Shown here: positions 33,351 through 42,752 of the stretch, one piece after another | Numbering within the stretch: position 1 is the stretch's first letter | Layout of the letters: every line of letters begins with the position of its first letter | NCBI RefSeq assembly: GCF_001625695.1 | Contig: NZ_AUXY01000072.1 | Span: 62,001 to 126,000 of the forward strand | DNA: 64,000 bases | Origin: Pseudoalteromonas luteoviolacea H33-S | GTDB taxonomy: Bacteria > Pseudomonadota > Gammaproteobacteria > Enterobacterales > Alteromonadaceae | Reading direction: 5' to 3' | The notes under the pieces: generated by a model | Seen by the model: the letters and a program-made list of their open reading frames with translations, nothing else | Told to the model about the DNA's origin: nothing | The model's database searches: none | Position numbers and translations under genes: made by a program

Positions 33351-34251
33351 CGGTCGAAAATGGTGTGTATTTAACAAGTAACTTTTTAGGCAAGAGCACT
33401 AATAAATTACCTGCGCAGATCAAGCCAAAGCCGATAAATGTATTCACCTGCCACGTAAATCCTTCAAACAAGGTACTGAGCACCACCGCAACGATAGGAA
33501 ATAATACTATGATGTAACTGGCGCGTTCTGGCCCGATGTTTTTGAGCAATGAGAAATAACAGGCAAAGGCGATGACCGTACCAAAAACAGCAAGGTAAAA
33601 AAGAGACACCCAATAACTCGTATCCGCTTTAATTGTAAAAGACAGTGGACTGATAGCAGTATATGCGCCAAGTAATAGACTACTATAAAGCATGCCCCAT
33701 GCATTACCTTCTAGTACACCGATTTCGTGATTGGAGTTACGTATACTGACCATGTTGCCGAGTGATGCGGCAAATGTGCCGAGCAAGGCTAATGCGAGCC
33801 CTGTTAATGTGGCTGTTGATAAATCGGTGCCGCCAAGCTCATGCCAAAATAGGCTTACAATCCCTAAAATACCAAGACCTGCGCCGATGTAACTCTTAAA
33901 AGCGATTGGTTTAGCAAAAAAGATGCGTGTGTTGATCATGTTTAAGATCAGCATAAACGAGAAGGCGATAGAGGCCATCGCGGAAGATAAAGTGCCCTGT
34001 GCCCAATATAAAAATAAGTAGTTCAGGCCAAAATTGCCTATGGCTAAGAGTATAAAAAAGCCGTGGTCGATAATATTGAAGCCCATTGGTAATTTTCGCC
34101 AAAGGACAAATCCCCACATGCACATAGCAGAGATAGCAAAGCGGTAAAATAGAGAGACAACTTCGTTGACCTGACCCAGTTGAAATTCAATAGCCAGCCA
34201 AGTAGATCCCCAAATAAGAACAGTCATGATGTATAACAGCCAATTTCTCAT
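33328..34251 (-). CDS. EamA/DMT family transporter
   Basis: 307 residues with ten predicted membrane helices in two EamA halves ('VLIWGSTWLAIEFQLG', 'RFAISAMCMWGFVLW', 'VFGTVIAFACYFSLLKNIG', 'ERASYIIVLFPIVAVVLSTL'). The family exports amino acids, drugs or metabolites. It starts with AGGA and lies divergent to the MocR regulator 117 nt away; EamA genes next to MocR regulators are common, so the regulator probably controls it. Confidence 0.9.
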   Translation of the reverse strand: MRNWLLYIMTVLIWGSTWLAIEFQLGQVNEVVSLFYRFAISAMCMWGFVLWRKLPMGFNIIDHGFFILLAIGNFGLNYLFLYWAQGTLSSAMASIAFSFMLILNMINTRIFFAKPIAFKSYIGAGLGILGIVSLFWHELGGTDLSTATLTGLALALLGTFAASLGNMVSIRNSNHEIGVLEGNAWGMLYSSLLLGAYTAISPLSFTIKADTSYWVSLFYLAVFGTVIAFACYFSLLKNIGPERASYIIVLFPIVAVVLSTLFEGFTWQVNTFIGFGLICAGNLLVLLPKKLLVKYTPFSTAKQYQTN

Positions 34252-34319
34252 TGCTGGTCCTTGTGTGAGTTGATTATTGCAGCAGGTAGCAGTTTACTCG
34301 GATAATCTGTGTATAATAG

Positions 34320-34350
34320 ATACAGAAAACACAATTTTTACCTATACAGA
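34320..34350 (+). promoter_or_regulatory. Direct repeats, candidate MocR operator
   Basis: ATACAGA occurs at 34320-34326 and again at 34344-34350, 24 bp apart (start to start), immediately after a TATAAT box at 34312-34317 and before the MocR start. MocR proteins such as GabR bind direct repeats. Proposed from position only. Confidence 0.4.
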
Positions 34351-34368
34351 TTTGGTGGCAGGGCAGCT

Positions 34369-35799
34369 ATGCAAAACGGTCAGTTTCTTTATCAGCATGT
34401 GATTGAAGTCATCAATGACATGGTTTCTCAACAAATACTTAAACCGGGCGATAAGTTGCCTTCATTGCGAAAATTAGCGCAACAATTATCTGTGAGTATC
34501 CCGACAGTGAAACAAGCTTATTATTATCTTGAGGGACAAGGTCGAATATATTCGCGAGAAAAATCAGGGTATTTTTTATCTGAAGATGAGCAAACGACGC
34601 TACCTCGTCGATGCAAGCTTGCTATGGCGCCAACAGAAGTGAACAAGCAATCTTTAATCGAGCAGGTGTATGAGGGGATCCACGGACAACATGAGGCTAA
34701 GTTCGGTATTGCTAACCCTGTGACGGCGATGAGTGATGAAGCTGTATTGGCAAAAATGATGCGTAGTGCACTGAAGCAAGCGGGCGATCAAATGCTTCAA
34801 TATGGCGCGATGGATGGATTGTTAAAACTGAAACAGCAAATTGCACAGCGTTATTTACGTATGGGCTTATCGGCTTCTATTGACGATATTGTAATTACCA
34901 ATGGCGCCCAAGAAGCATTAGCGATAGCGCTGCAATGTGTCACGCAACCTGGTGACGTAGTGGCGATTGAATCTCCGGGCTACTTTGGCATCATCGAGCT
35001 TATCGAAAACTTAGGGCTACGTGCATTAGAAATCCCTGTTTGTCCAGATGATGGATTATGGCTTGAAGATTTGGCACAGGCGCTTATTCAGCACGATGTT
35101 AAAGCGTGTATATGTTCGACCAGTATTAATAACCCGGTGGGGAGTGTCATGCCTGAGCATCGTCGTCAAAGTTTACTTTCAATGTTAGTAGAGAATAATG
35201 TGACCTTGATTGAGGATGATGTTTATGGTGATTTGCACTTTTCTCAATACCGTGCCAAGCCTATTCAGTATTACGCCCAGTCTGGACAAGTTATCACGTG
35301 TGACTCATTTTCAAAAACAGCCGCGCCAAGTTATCGCATTGGGTGGATGTTAGCACCTGGATATGCACAAAGGGCAAGGCGTTTTAAGCGTGCATTAAGC
35401 TGTTCTTCTTCATTGATGAATCAATGGGTTTTGGCAGATTACTTAGTCTCAGGCGCGTACGACAGACACCTCAAAAAGTTGCGCTTGAGATTACAAGAAA
35501 ACAAGCAAAAAATGCTGAGTTGTATTCGTCGATATTTTCCAGAAAATACCAGAATAAGTGACCCCAAGGGCGGTTGTGTTGTCTGGATTGAGCTGGACAA
35601 AAGTGTGGACGGTGGTGTGTTATTCAATTTAGCAATAGCGCAGGGGATCAGCCTAACACCCGGGCAGTTATTTAGTGCAACTGAACGATTTCAAAACTGT
35701 ATTCGATTAAGTTTTGGTTTACCTTGGCAGGCTAAACATGAAACGAGTTTAAAGCAATTAGGAGAGATGGTGTCGACTGCATTAAGTCAGCCAAAATAA
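34369..35799 (+). CDS. MocR-type GntR/aminotransferase regulator
   Basis: 476 residues from ATG 34369; a longer in-frame start at 34309 would run through the promoter. N-terminal GntR winged HTH ('QILKPGDKLPSLRKLAQQLS', 'SIPTVKQAYYYLEGQG') and a C-terminal aminotransferase class I fold that binds PLP: 'VITNGAQEALAIALQC', 'TLIEDDVYGDLHFS', and Lys in 'CDSFSKTAAPSYRIGWML'. MocR regulators respond to PLP-linked metabolites. Likely target: the divergent EamA transporter. Confidence 0.92.
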   Translation: MQNGQFLYQHVIEVINDMVSQQILKPGDKLPSLRKLAQQLSVSIPTVKQAYYYLEGQGRIYSREKSGYFLSEDEQTTLPRRCKLAMAPTEVNKQSLIEQVYEGIHGQHEAKFGIANPVTAMSDEAVLAKMMRSALKQAGDQMLQYGAMDGLLKLKQQIAQRYLRMGLSASIDDIVITNGAQEALAIALQCVTQPGDVVAIESPGYFGIIELIENLGLRALEIPVCPDDGLWLEDLAQALIQHDVKACICSTSINNPVGSVMPEHRRQSLLSMLVENNVTLIEDDVYGDLHFSQYRAKPIQYYAQSGQVITCDSFSKTAAPSYRIGWMLAPGYAQRARRFKRALSCSSSLMNQWVLADYLVSGAYDRHLKKLRLRLQENKQKMLSCIRRYFPENTRISDPKGGCVVWIELDKSVDGGVLFNLAIAQGISLTPGQLFSATERFQNCIRLSFGLPWQAKHETSLKQLGEMVSTALSQPK

Positions 35800-35827
35800 A
35801 GGCTCACTTAATGCGTAGATCAGAGAT

Positions 35828-36616
35828 TTATTGTGCCGAATATCGCATTAGTGCGTACCCAGAAAGGGTAGGTATGGATTGGGATAACCTTTCTTCTTGT
35901 ATCGCAATTTTTTCAAATTGATGGCAAAGCGACTCTGCGCGTGACTCTAGCTGCTCAGCTTGTAAGGTAACACGTTGCTCAATGCTCTCACCTAGTTTTT
36001 CCATACGTTGCTCAAAGGTGTTGAAGTCACCATTGGCTTGTTTCATTTCAGAGCCAATGGACATAAGTAAGGTACCGATTGACTCAAACATAGCACTTTT
36101 CACCGCACTTTCGACACGAGACTCAAATTCATGCTCAAACTTTTCACCAAAGTTTGACATCACTTCTTCACCCATCACAAAGCTCCCTTCTTGATAAAAG
36201 GTATTGTGGACCTCATCGTTGAGCTCGTCTAATAAGCCAGATAAGTCATCTAAGCTGTTTAGATCAAAAGCCGTTGCTACCTCATCGAGTGCGACACTGG
36301 CGATGCCGACAGCTTCAGTTGCTACATCAGCGACTTTTGGTAGCTCTACACGCAATGTTTCTGCATAGAGTGCAAGTGCTCTTTGCTGTTCTGGTGTGAC
36401 TTGGATGTCTTGGTCATTTATATATAGCGTACCGTTTGCCGTGATCATCATTTGCTGATTGCCACTTTGCGTAATAAATACTTCTTGAGGCGTTATTTTA
36501 ACATTGTTATGAAACTCTACTTGGCAATTGTCATTGGTAATCGAAAAATCATGATCATTGTGTGCATATACGGAGGTTGAAGATAAAATTGCGAGAGAAA
36601 TAATTGTGTTTTTCAT
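35828..36616 (-). CDS. YggN-like periplasmic protein (DUF2884)
   Basis: 262 residues, signal peptide 'MKNTIISLAILSSTSVYA'. The N-terminal pattern 'CQVEFHNNVKITPQEVFITQ' and 'QMMITANGTLYINDQDIQVT' is the DUF2884/YggN signature. The C-terminal half is mostly helical with a predicted coiled coil ('FEHEFESRVESAVKSAMFES'). Function unknown; cell-envelope location inferred. Confidence 0.85.
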   Translation of the reverse strand: MKNTIISLAILSSTSVYAHNDHDFSITNDNCQVEFHNNVKITPQEVFITQSGNQQMMITANGTLYINDQDIQVTPEQQRALALYAETLRVELPKVADVATEAVGIASVALDEVATAFDLNSLDDLSGLLDELNDEVHNTFYQEGSFVMGEEVMSNFGEKFEHEFESRVESAVKSAMFESIGTLLMSIGSEMKQANGDFNTFEQRMEKLGESIEQRVTLQAEQLESRAESLCHQFEKIAIQEERLSQSIPTLSGYALMRYSAQ

Positions 36617-36956
36617 GGCTTAGCTCTTATTTTGTTGATGACGATAAATAATAACCAAAGATAATGCCAATATTTAAAATTAAATATAAATCAATGACTT
36701 ATGGTTTTTTGTTGGCGGTGGAAGAAAATGTTTGTTAAATGTTTTAGCCAAGTTTTAGTTGTTTTCATTAATATTTAGTTTGATTGTTTTTTTTCATCGT
36801 AACGATAAAAATCATTCACTGTAAAAGTGACCTGTTTAGAGCTAAATAAGATATTAATCGGAGTATGCCTGTTTAGGTTGTGACTCCGACGTGGCAACGC
36901 GTAAGCTGATATCCGTGTTTAAAAGGTTGAGCTATTTATGTAAATAGGAGCACATC
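36617..36956. other. Intergenic region YggN / 60-codon gene
   Basis: About 340 nt, AT-rich. A small hairpin (CGGAGT … ACTCCG, about 36859-36889) precedes the 60-codon gene and may lie in its leader. No other gene seen. Confidence 0.4.
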
Positions 36957-37139
36957 ATGGGTAAAACATATTCCTATGATCCACTGGATGATGAATACCA
37001 AGATGAACTGGGTGCATTGAATGAGAAAGATGCGAACCAGCAGCGGCAAAAAGTGCGCAAAAAACTAGATGACTATCTTGAGCAAAAAAGATTGCGAAGG
37101 CATTTAGGGGATGATGACTTTGATTTTTATGACGATTGA
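36957..37139 (+). CDS. Small charged protein, PA3496-like
   Basis: 60 residues with an acidic N-terminus, a basic middle and an acidic tail: 'DANQQRQKVRKKLDDYLEQK' followed by 'RLRRHLGDDDFDFYDD'. The (R/K)xxLDDYLExxRLRxxL core recalls the short PA3496-type family found in Pseudomonas and relatives; this is a tentative match. AGGAG lies 8 nt before the ATG and a terminator follows, so it is a complete transcription unit. No membrane segment or signal. Confidence 0.7.
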   Translation: MGKTYSYDPLDDEYQDELGALNEKDANQQRQKVRKKLDDYLEQKRLRRHLGDDDFDFYDD

Positions 37140-37152
37140 TTTTGTAGTAACA

Positions 37153-37180
37153 GGGCGCAAAAAATTGCGCCTCTTTTATT
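37153..37180 (+). terminator. Terminator after the 60-codon gene
   Basis: GGCGCAA (37154-37160) and TTGCGCC (37165-37171) with an AAAA loop, followed by TCTTTTATT. Confidence 0.85.
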
Positions 37181-37200
37181 ATCGATGACGTGCAAGATAA

Positions 37201-37650
37201 TTAATCTTTAAACGACTTATGACAGTCTTTACAGCCTTTTGCCCAATTTCTAAAAGCACTTGCTATCTCCTTTTTATCCCCAGATTCTGAAGCGGTAGCG
37301 AGCTCTTGCGCATATTGTGCAAACTTAGACGCTTTTTCGTCAAATGTCTTTCTGTCGCTCCAAATTGCAGGTAATGCGCTGGTGTCGCCTTTATCAGAGC
37401 CTGCAACAAATGCCTCCCATGGCATGCTCGAAAGCTGTGCGGCATTATGGGCGCGTTGCTTGAACCGTTCGGCATCAAAAGGCACTTTCCCCTTAAGCAT
37501 GTCACCCATGTCGCCGATTTGATAGCGGATGAGCTGAAACGCCGCTTTACGATATTCAATTGCGTCTTCTTTTTCTTCAAAGAGTGTATTGGCGTTTACT
37601 TGCATGCTCATTCCTGCAAGCAGCGCTAATAATGTTAATGACTTCTTCAT
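37201..37650 (-). CDS. Cytochrome c' / c556-type protein
   Basis: 149 residues with signal peptide 'MKKSLTLLALLAGMSMQVNA'. The single heme attachment site CKDCH lies at the extreme C-terminus ('WAKGCKDCHKSFKD'), the hallmark of cytochromes c'/c556, and the preceding part forms a four-helix bundle ('AIEYRKAAFQLIRYQIGDMG', 'AIWSDRKTFDEKASKFAQYA'). It is a periplasmic electron carrier or NO/O2-binding protein. Ribosome site AAGGGG. Heme is attached by the Ccm machinery, not in this window. Confidence 0.92.
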   Translation of the reverse strand: MKKSLTLLALLAGMSMQVNANTLFEEKEDAIEYRKAAFQLIRYQIGDMGDMLKGKVPFDAERFKQRAHNAAQLSSMPWEAFVAGSDKGDTSALPAIWSDRKTFDEKASKFAQYAQELATASESGDKKEIASAFRNWAKGCKDCHKSFKD

Positions 37651-38012
37651 GCGTTGCCCCTTAAATAAATAGTCCCTACCTTTTTAAGGGTTTCTAATAT
37701 ATTTAGCAAGATTATTAGGCTAATAACGAGACGCGTTAAAATTGATGAAAATAATTTGTTGCTTTTTGGGGTACTGATTTTTCATGTGTTTACATATGTG
37801 TCATCGATGGTTTGTTTACTTTCGTTTACATAGGTGTTTTTTGTTAATTAACAATAACTTGTGAACTTGAATAAAATTAAAGTTTAAAAAATGTAACTTA
37901 ATTGAGTTTCCATTATTGCAATTAACCATGTAGTCACATTATATTGATGAGTGATTCTACTCTCTTAATTATAAATAAACACCAAATTAAACAAAAAGTC
38001 CTAGGGGAAACT
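37651..38012. other. Long upstream region of the subtilase gene
   Basis: About 360 nt, AT-rich, divergent from the cytochrome gene. A possible sigma-70 promoter is TTGCAA (37916-37921), 18 nt, TATATT (37940-37945). Between these and the ATG lies a leader of about 60 nt. Several short GTTTACATA-like motifs occur at about 37788-37832. No gene seen. Confidence 0.4.
37916..37945 (+). promoter_or_regulatory. Candidate promoter of the subtilase gene
   Basis: TTGCAA (37916-37921) and TATATT (37940-37945) with an 18-nt spacer precede a leader of about 60 nt to the ATG. Partial matches (4/6 and 5/6), so tentative. Confidence 0.35.
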
Positions 38013-41000
38013 ATGGCCAAGTATTCATTCAAAGCGACAGCGGTAGCTATAGCTGTTTCAGGCGCACTGACAACAGCGACAGCAGGCGCTGCGACAGCAG
38101 AAAATCATGTCCGTGCACTTAGTACAGATGTAACTAAATTTACACAAACTGCAAAGCAAGAAACACGTATTACTGCTTTTATGGTGGTCTTAAAGCAAGA
38201 AACGGCTGCTGACCTCATGGAGCGTGGTAACTACTCTGTTAGTGATGCACGTGCCACGTATGCGTCAATTGAAGCTGCACAGCAAGACGTTACTCAGCAG
38301 CTTGTGGAAGAGGTTGAGGGTATTAAGGTAGTTGGCTCAACTAAGCTACTTGCATCTACTTTAATCGTTGAAGCATCAGCAGAAGCGCTAGCGAAAATTA
38401 AAAATAATAAAAATGTGGCGCGTATTCTACCACTTCGTGATTACGAGCTTCATGTTGCCGATGCTAATGATTACATCAAAGCCGCACCAGTAAACTTGTC
38501 TGGTTATACAGGTGAAGGTCAAAGAGTTGCTGTACTAGACACTGGTCTTGATTACACGCACGCAGCATTTGGTGGTGAGGGCACAAAAGAAGCTTATGAA
38601 GCAGCTCAGTCAGATCCAAGAGCGGTAACATGGCCACAAGGTCAGGCTATTGGTGGTTATGACTTCATACGTGACGACCCAGATCCGATAGAGAATGATC
38701 CTAACTTCCCAGATCCAACAAGCCCTGGTGATGGTGCGTCTTCGCACGGTACGTCTGTATCTCACTCAGTAACAGGTATCGCACCAGATGTTGAGCTTTA
38801 TGCATATTCAGTTTGTGGCGGCGGTTGTCCGTTTGCAGCTCAGTTAGGTGCATTAGAAGCTGCAATGGATCCAAATGGTGACGGTGATATCAGTGACCGA
38901 GTTGACGTTATTAACATGTCACTGGGCGGTGAATTCGGTTCAACTGTGACCTCTGAAATGGACGGTACACAATACCTTATTCATAAGTTCGTTAAGTTAG
39001 GCACAAATGTTGTTATCTCTGCAGGTAATGATGGTAATAACCCATTCCGTATTGGTGGCCCAAGTACGACACCAAATGCACTATCTGTCGGTGCAATGGG
39101 TCACCCAACGATTAATGACCTGTTTGCTGTTGGTACAGTTGCTGGCAATCGTGTTGAAGTAGGTACTGCCGGCTTTGGCTTCCAAGGTGAATTTGCGTTT
39201 TCTAACGATGATGTTGAGATTGTATATCCGGATGCAGCGCCAGAAGGTTGTTTAGTTGAAGATCAAAACAACCCTGGTGTATTTTTAAATCCTTTCGCGG
39301 GTATGGACTTTACAGGCAAAGCCGTACTGATTGACCGTGGTTCATGTGCATTCACTGAGAAAGCACTTAATGCCCAAGAGCAGGGTGCTACTTACGTTAT
39401 TATCGCAAATAATGGTCCAGGTGAAGCGCCTGGTCTAGGTGGTTCGAACCCTGCGGTAACAATTCCTACGATTTCTGTTCAGCAAGCAGTAGGTACGCAA
39501 ATCAAAGAGATCCTTGCTACAAATCAGCAGCCAGAGTTCAGCTTTAGTGTTGAATCACACCTTGCGATTGATACTGTTGCTGATTTCTCATCACGCGGTC
39601 CTTCAATGGATGGTTTACTGAAACCAGAAATTACTGCACCTGGTGTGAATATCCAAGTTGCAGCTACAGGTACGTATACCGAGCTAGCTGGCGCAACAGG
39701 TACTTCTTTCTCTGGCCCAATTACAGCGGGTGCTGTTGCTCTAGTACGTGAAGCAAGACCAGAGTTAAATGCTGAAGAAATCAAAGCAGTTCTGATGAAC
39801 ACAGCAAACCTAAATGTGATTATGGAACCTACAACTGTCTCAGCTGAGTCAGTATTGGCGCCTATCAGTTTAATCGGTGCAGGCTTGGTTGACGTAGAAA
39901 AAGCGGTTGCTTCAGAAGCGGTTGCTTGGGTTGCGCAAGAAGAGTTTGATACGAACCAAGGTGCATTGTCATTCGGTTTTGACGTACTTGATGAGACGAC
40001 TTCTTATACTAAAACGGTAACACTTAAAAACTTCTCAGATGAAGCGAAAACGTATAGCTTACGTAAAGAAGCGCGTTACGCTAATGATGACGAAACAGGC
40101 GCTCTAAGCTGGGATTATCCAGAAGAAGTAACGGTACCAGCAGGTCAAGCTATCGAGTTTGATGTCACTATTACGATTGACCCAAGCAAGCTGCCTGAAT
40201 GGGATTTACCAAATCCACAAGATTATGATGGTCAAAAAGCAAGACCGACTGCGTTGACATTGTCAGAGTTTGACGGTGCACTTATCTTTGATGATGCGTC
40301 GACAGACGGCGATCATGATATTCACCTTGTTTATCATGTGCTACCAAAAGCTGCTGAATCTCTAGAGTTTAGCTATGACGATGATAACAAATTAGCCGTA
40401 GTTAACACTGGCTTCGATACTCTGCCGATATACACAGAGCAGCTTGTTGCTATGAATAGCGAAGCTGGAGAGGGTGATGAGGCTTTCGCAATTAAAGGGG
40501 TTACATTTACTGCCGCAGCATCTCAAGAGTGTGGTTCTGGTGCTGTTTTCTCTGCGTCAGTTGTCTTAGATGATGAACTGTTAATGCACCGTCAAGCAGG
40601 TTATCAAATAAATCTTGATATCAATAATGATGGTGTTCATGACTATGCGTTAGCAAACTATAATGATGTGGGCAGAAGTGCTGCAGTCATTGGTCGTATG
40701 AGAACGGTAAGTGGCCCTATATTTGACGGTAATCCAGCTTGGGCATTCTTAACTGCTGGTTATCATCAAAGTGGTACAGACACTGTTACTTTCTCAGGCT
40801 GTACGGATATCATCGGTTTAACGGCAGCTAATTTCTCTAACGATACTCAGCAAACAATCATTGGTGTTGAAGCGTTAGTTGGTTATGACAACTATCAATT
40901 AGGTATTTCGTCAGTAACAGATTCTATCGCTGGTACTGCGAATTTCACTAACTTTGCACCTGCAGTGTTAGAGGATGCATCAGGTCAACGTGTAACTCGC

Positions 41001-42107
41001 TTAGAGCCTGGTCAAAAAGCGTATGTTAACGCAGTTGGTGCGTTTGCTATCGCAAGTGACAACGGCATTGTGACTGCAGTTACAGAGCAAAACTTAGCAG
41101 GCCCAACAGAGCCAGAAACACCTGCACCTGAAATTGTTGAAGCATCATTCGATGTTGCTGAAAACACTGAAGCAGGTACTGTTTTTGGTCAAATTGAACT
41201 TGTTGAGCATGAAGGCAGTGTTGATATCTCTGAGTTCCTAGTGCGTTCGAGCAACCACGCAGGTGTGACTGTGTCTAAATCTGGTGAGTTAGTAGTTGCA
41301 AATGGTGATCTGCTTGACTATGAAGCTGGTCACATGGCGACGCTTTCAGTTGTTGCGATTGATGTTGAAGGTAACATTTCTGATGAAGCAGAAATTGCCG
41401 TAAACATTACAAACGAAATTGATACAGACGAAGAGAAAGCACCATATATCGCAGAAGACCAAGAGTTTGACGTTCAAGAGAACGCAGAAGCGGACACTGT
41501 GATTGGTCAGCTTGAGTTTATGGACCAAGACGACAATGTTGTCGAGTTCAAAGTTGAAGGCACTGACGCTATTGCAATCGATGCTGATGGTCAAATCACA
41601 GTGGTAGGTGAAGTAGACTTCGACGCAGGCGAAACAATTGAAGCAACTGTGGTTGCTGTGGATGCTGACGATTTAGAGTCTGAAGCGGTAACTGTCGTAT
41701 TCAACGTAGAAGAAGATGAGTACGAAGGTAAGCCGATGATTGACGAAGGTCAGAGCTTCAATATCGAAGAAAACAGCCCAATTGGTACAGTGATTGGTCA
41801 GCTTGCTTTCTCTGACTTTGACAATGATGTTGTTGAGTTCATGGTATCTGGTAGTGCACTTGTTTCTGTAAATGAGCAAGGACAAGTACTTGTTGCTGGT
41901 AACCTAGACTTTGAGTTTGACCGCCAGTTCAGCTTTGACGTGAAAGCGAAAGACGCACAAGATAAGTATTCAGATACGGTTCGTGTTGAGATTCGCTTGA
42001 TTGATGTTGATGAAGACAACGATGACGATGATGATTCAGGTTCATTAGCTTGGTTAACATTACTTGCTGCACCATTTGCTGCACTACGTCGCCGTAAGCA
42101 AAAGTAA
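38013..42107 (+). CDS. Large secreted subtilase (S8) with PA, cadherin-like repeats and GlyGly-CTERM
   Basis: 1364 residues from ATG 38013 (GGGGA upstream). Order: signal peptide, I9 propeptide ('FMVVLKQETAADLMERG'), S8 catalytic domain with Asp176 ('VLDTGLDYTH'), His245 ('SSHGTSVSHSV') and Ser565 ('GATGTSFSGPITAG'), a PA domain inserted before the Ser, Fn3-like regions, then three cadherin-like repeats ('DVQENAEADTVIGQLEF', 'NIEENSPIGTVIGQLAF'). A poly-Asp linker precedes the tail 'SLAWLTLLAAPFAALRRRKQ', a GlyGly-CTERM-type signal. It is secreted, processed from a propeptide, and probably surface-sorted through rhombosortase. The acidic repeats imply calcium binding. Role: degradation of external proteins. 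Confidence 0.93.
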   Translation: MAKYSFKATAVAIAVSGALTTATAGAATAENHVRALSTDVTKFTQTAKQETRITAFMVVLKQETAADLMERGNYSVSDARATYASIEAAQQDVTQQLVEEVEGIKVVGSTKLLASTLIVEASAEALAKIKNNKNVARILPLRDYELHVADANDYIKAAPVNLSGYTGEGQRVAVLDTGLDYTHAAFGGEGTKEAYEAAQSDPRAVTWPQGQAIGGYDFIRDDPDPIENDPNFPDPTSPGDGASSHGTSVSHSVTGIAPDVELYAYSVCGGGCPFAAQLGALEAAMDPNGDGDISDRVDVINMSLGGEFGSTVTSEMDGTQYLIHKFVKLGTNVVISAGNDGNNPFRIGGPSTTPNALSVGAMGHPTINDLFAVGTVAGNRVEVGTAGFGFQGEFAFSNDDVEIVYPDAAPEGCLVEDQNNPGVFLNPFAGMDFTGKAVLIDRGSCAFTEKALNAQEQGATYVIIANNGPGEAPGLGGSNPAVTIPTISVQQAVGTQIKEILATNQQPEFSFSVESHLAIDTVADFSSRGPSMDGLLKPEITAPGVNIQVAATGTYTELAGATGTSFSGPITAGAVALVREARPELNAEEIKAVLMNTANLNVIMEPTTVSAESVLAPISLIGAGLVDVEKAVASEAVAWVAQEEFDTNQGALSFGFDVLDETTSYTKTVTLKNFSDEAKTYSLRKEARYANDDETGALSWDYPEEVTVPAGQAIEFDVTITIDPSKLPEWDLPNPQDYDGQKARPTALTLSEFDGALIFDDASTDGDHDIHLVYHVLPKAAESLEFSYDDDNKLAVVNTGFDTLPIYTEQLVAMNSEAGEGDEAFAIKGVTFTAAASQECGSGAVFSASVVLDDELLMHRQAGYQINLDINNDGVHDYALANYNDVGRSAAVIGRMRTVSGPIFDGNPAWAFLTAGYHQSGTDTVTFSGCTDIIGLTAANFSNDTQQTIIGVEALVGYDNYQLGISSVTDSIAGTANFTNFAPAVLEDASGQRVTRLEPGQKAYVNAVGAFAIASDNGIVTAVTEQNLAGPTEPETPAPEIVEASFDVAENTEAGTVFGQIELVEHEGSVDISEFLVRSSNHAGVTVSKSGELVVANGDLLDYEAGHMATLSVVAIDVEGNISDEAEIAVNITNEIDTDEEKAPYIAEDQEFDVQENAEADTVIGQLEFMDQDDNVVEFKVEGTDAIAIDADGQITVVGEVDFDAGETIEATVVAVDADDLESEAVTVVFNVEEDEYEGKPMIDEGQSFNIEENSPIGTVIGQLAFSDFDNDVVEFMVSGSALVSVNEQGQVLVAGNLDFEFDRQFSFDVKAKDAQDKYSDTVRVEIRLIDVDEDNDDDDDSGSLAWLTLLAAPFAALRRRKQK
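41461..41990 (+). repeat. Internal repeat of cadherin-like modules
   Basis: Two consecutive modules share the frame 'xENxxxxTVIGQLxFxDxDxxVVEFxV' and a weaker third lies at 41130-41420. The copies are diverged at the nucleotide level, so this is an old duplication. Confidence 0.7.
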
Positions 42108-42144
42108 TTTGTTTATATCAACTTAGGTTGATAATCATAAAATG

Positions 42145-42174
42145 AAAAACACCGGCATTAGCCGGTGTTTTTTT
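42145..42174 (+). terminator. Terminator of the subtilase gene
   Basis: AAAAACACCGGC (42145-42156) and GCCGGTGTTTTT (42161-42172) with an ATTA loop, then TTTT; 38 nt after the stop codon. Confidence 0.95.
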
Positions 42175-42284
42175 ATGTGTGGTGAAAGCTGTAACAATGC
42201 ATGGTGAAAAGAGGGGCTTGTCCTTCCTTGTTTTGTTTTTCACCTTATTGAAGGCATTAGAGGTTAGTCAATATTGTAATTTAA

Positions 42285-42752
42285 CTACCCTATGTCTTTG
42301 AAAATCATACCGCGTCGCATACTGCGTGTCGCTAACATGACCTCAGCCAATAGCGCTAAAAAAGCGCCTATTAAGAGCAACATCGCGGCGATGAAGCAGC
42401 TTGAAATTGTCACACCAAGTGCCCAGGTATATAAATGGGAAATAAATAACAAGACGACGACAGCACACACCATGAGTGCACTGAGCACACTCATACTAAA
42501 TGCGACATGGATACAGCGAGATCGTTTTAATAAAGCACGCATCTCTTGTGTGAAAGTAAAGTGTAATGCCTCATCCAAGTTTGCATTGAGCTTTCTATCA
42601 AGCAGCCTTGCCCTGTCAGTGATCCGTGCTAAACGATTAGATAACACCCCAAGAAAAGCGGCAATACCCGTTAATAAAAAAACGGGTGCAACCGCGGTTT
42701 GGATAACTTTGGCCATCGTTAAAATGCTGACCACATCTGTATTTAATTCCAC
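42285..42752 (-). CDS. DUF2721 membrane protein
   Basis: 155 residues with three predicted membrane helices. The signature 'APVFLLTGIAAFLGVLSNRL' followed by 'ARITDRARLLDRKL' and 'MRALLKRSRCIHVAFSMS' is that of DUF2721. It begins 10 nt inside the end of the upstream redoxin gene, so they form one operon. Function unknown. A 154-codon frame on the opposite strand is not a gene. Confidence 0.85.
   Translation of the reverse strand: MELNTDVVSILTMAKVIQTAVAPVFLLTGIAAFLGVLSNRLARITDRARLLDRKLNANLDEALHFTFTQEMRALLKRSRCIHVAFSMSVLSALMVCAVVVLLFISHLYTWALGVTISSCFIAAMLLLIGAFLALLAEVMLATRSMRRGMIFKDIG

Noticed and set aside
34309..34368. Longer MocR start
   Set aside because: It would run through the TATAAT box and the direct repeats, and the GntR domain begins after ATG 34369.
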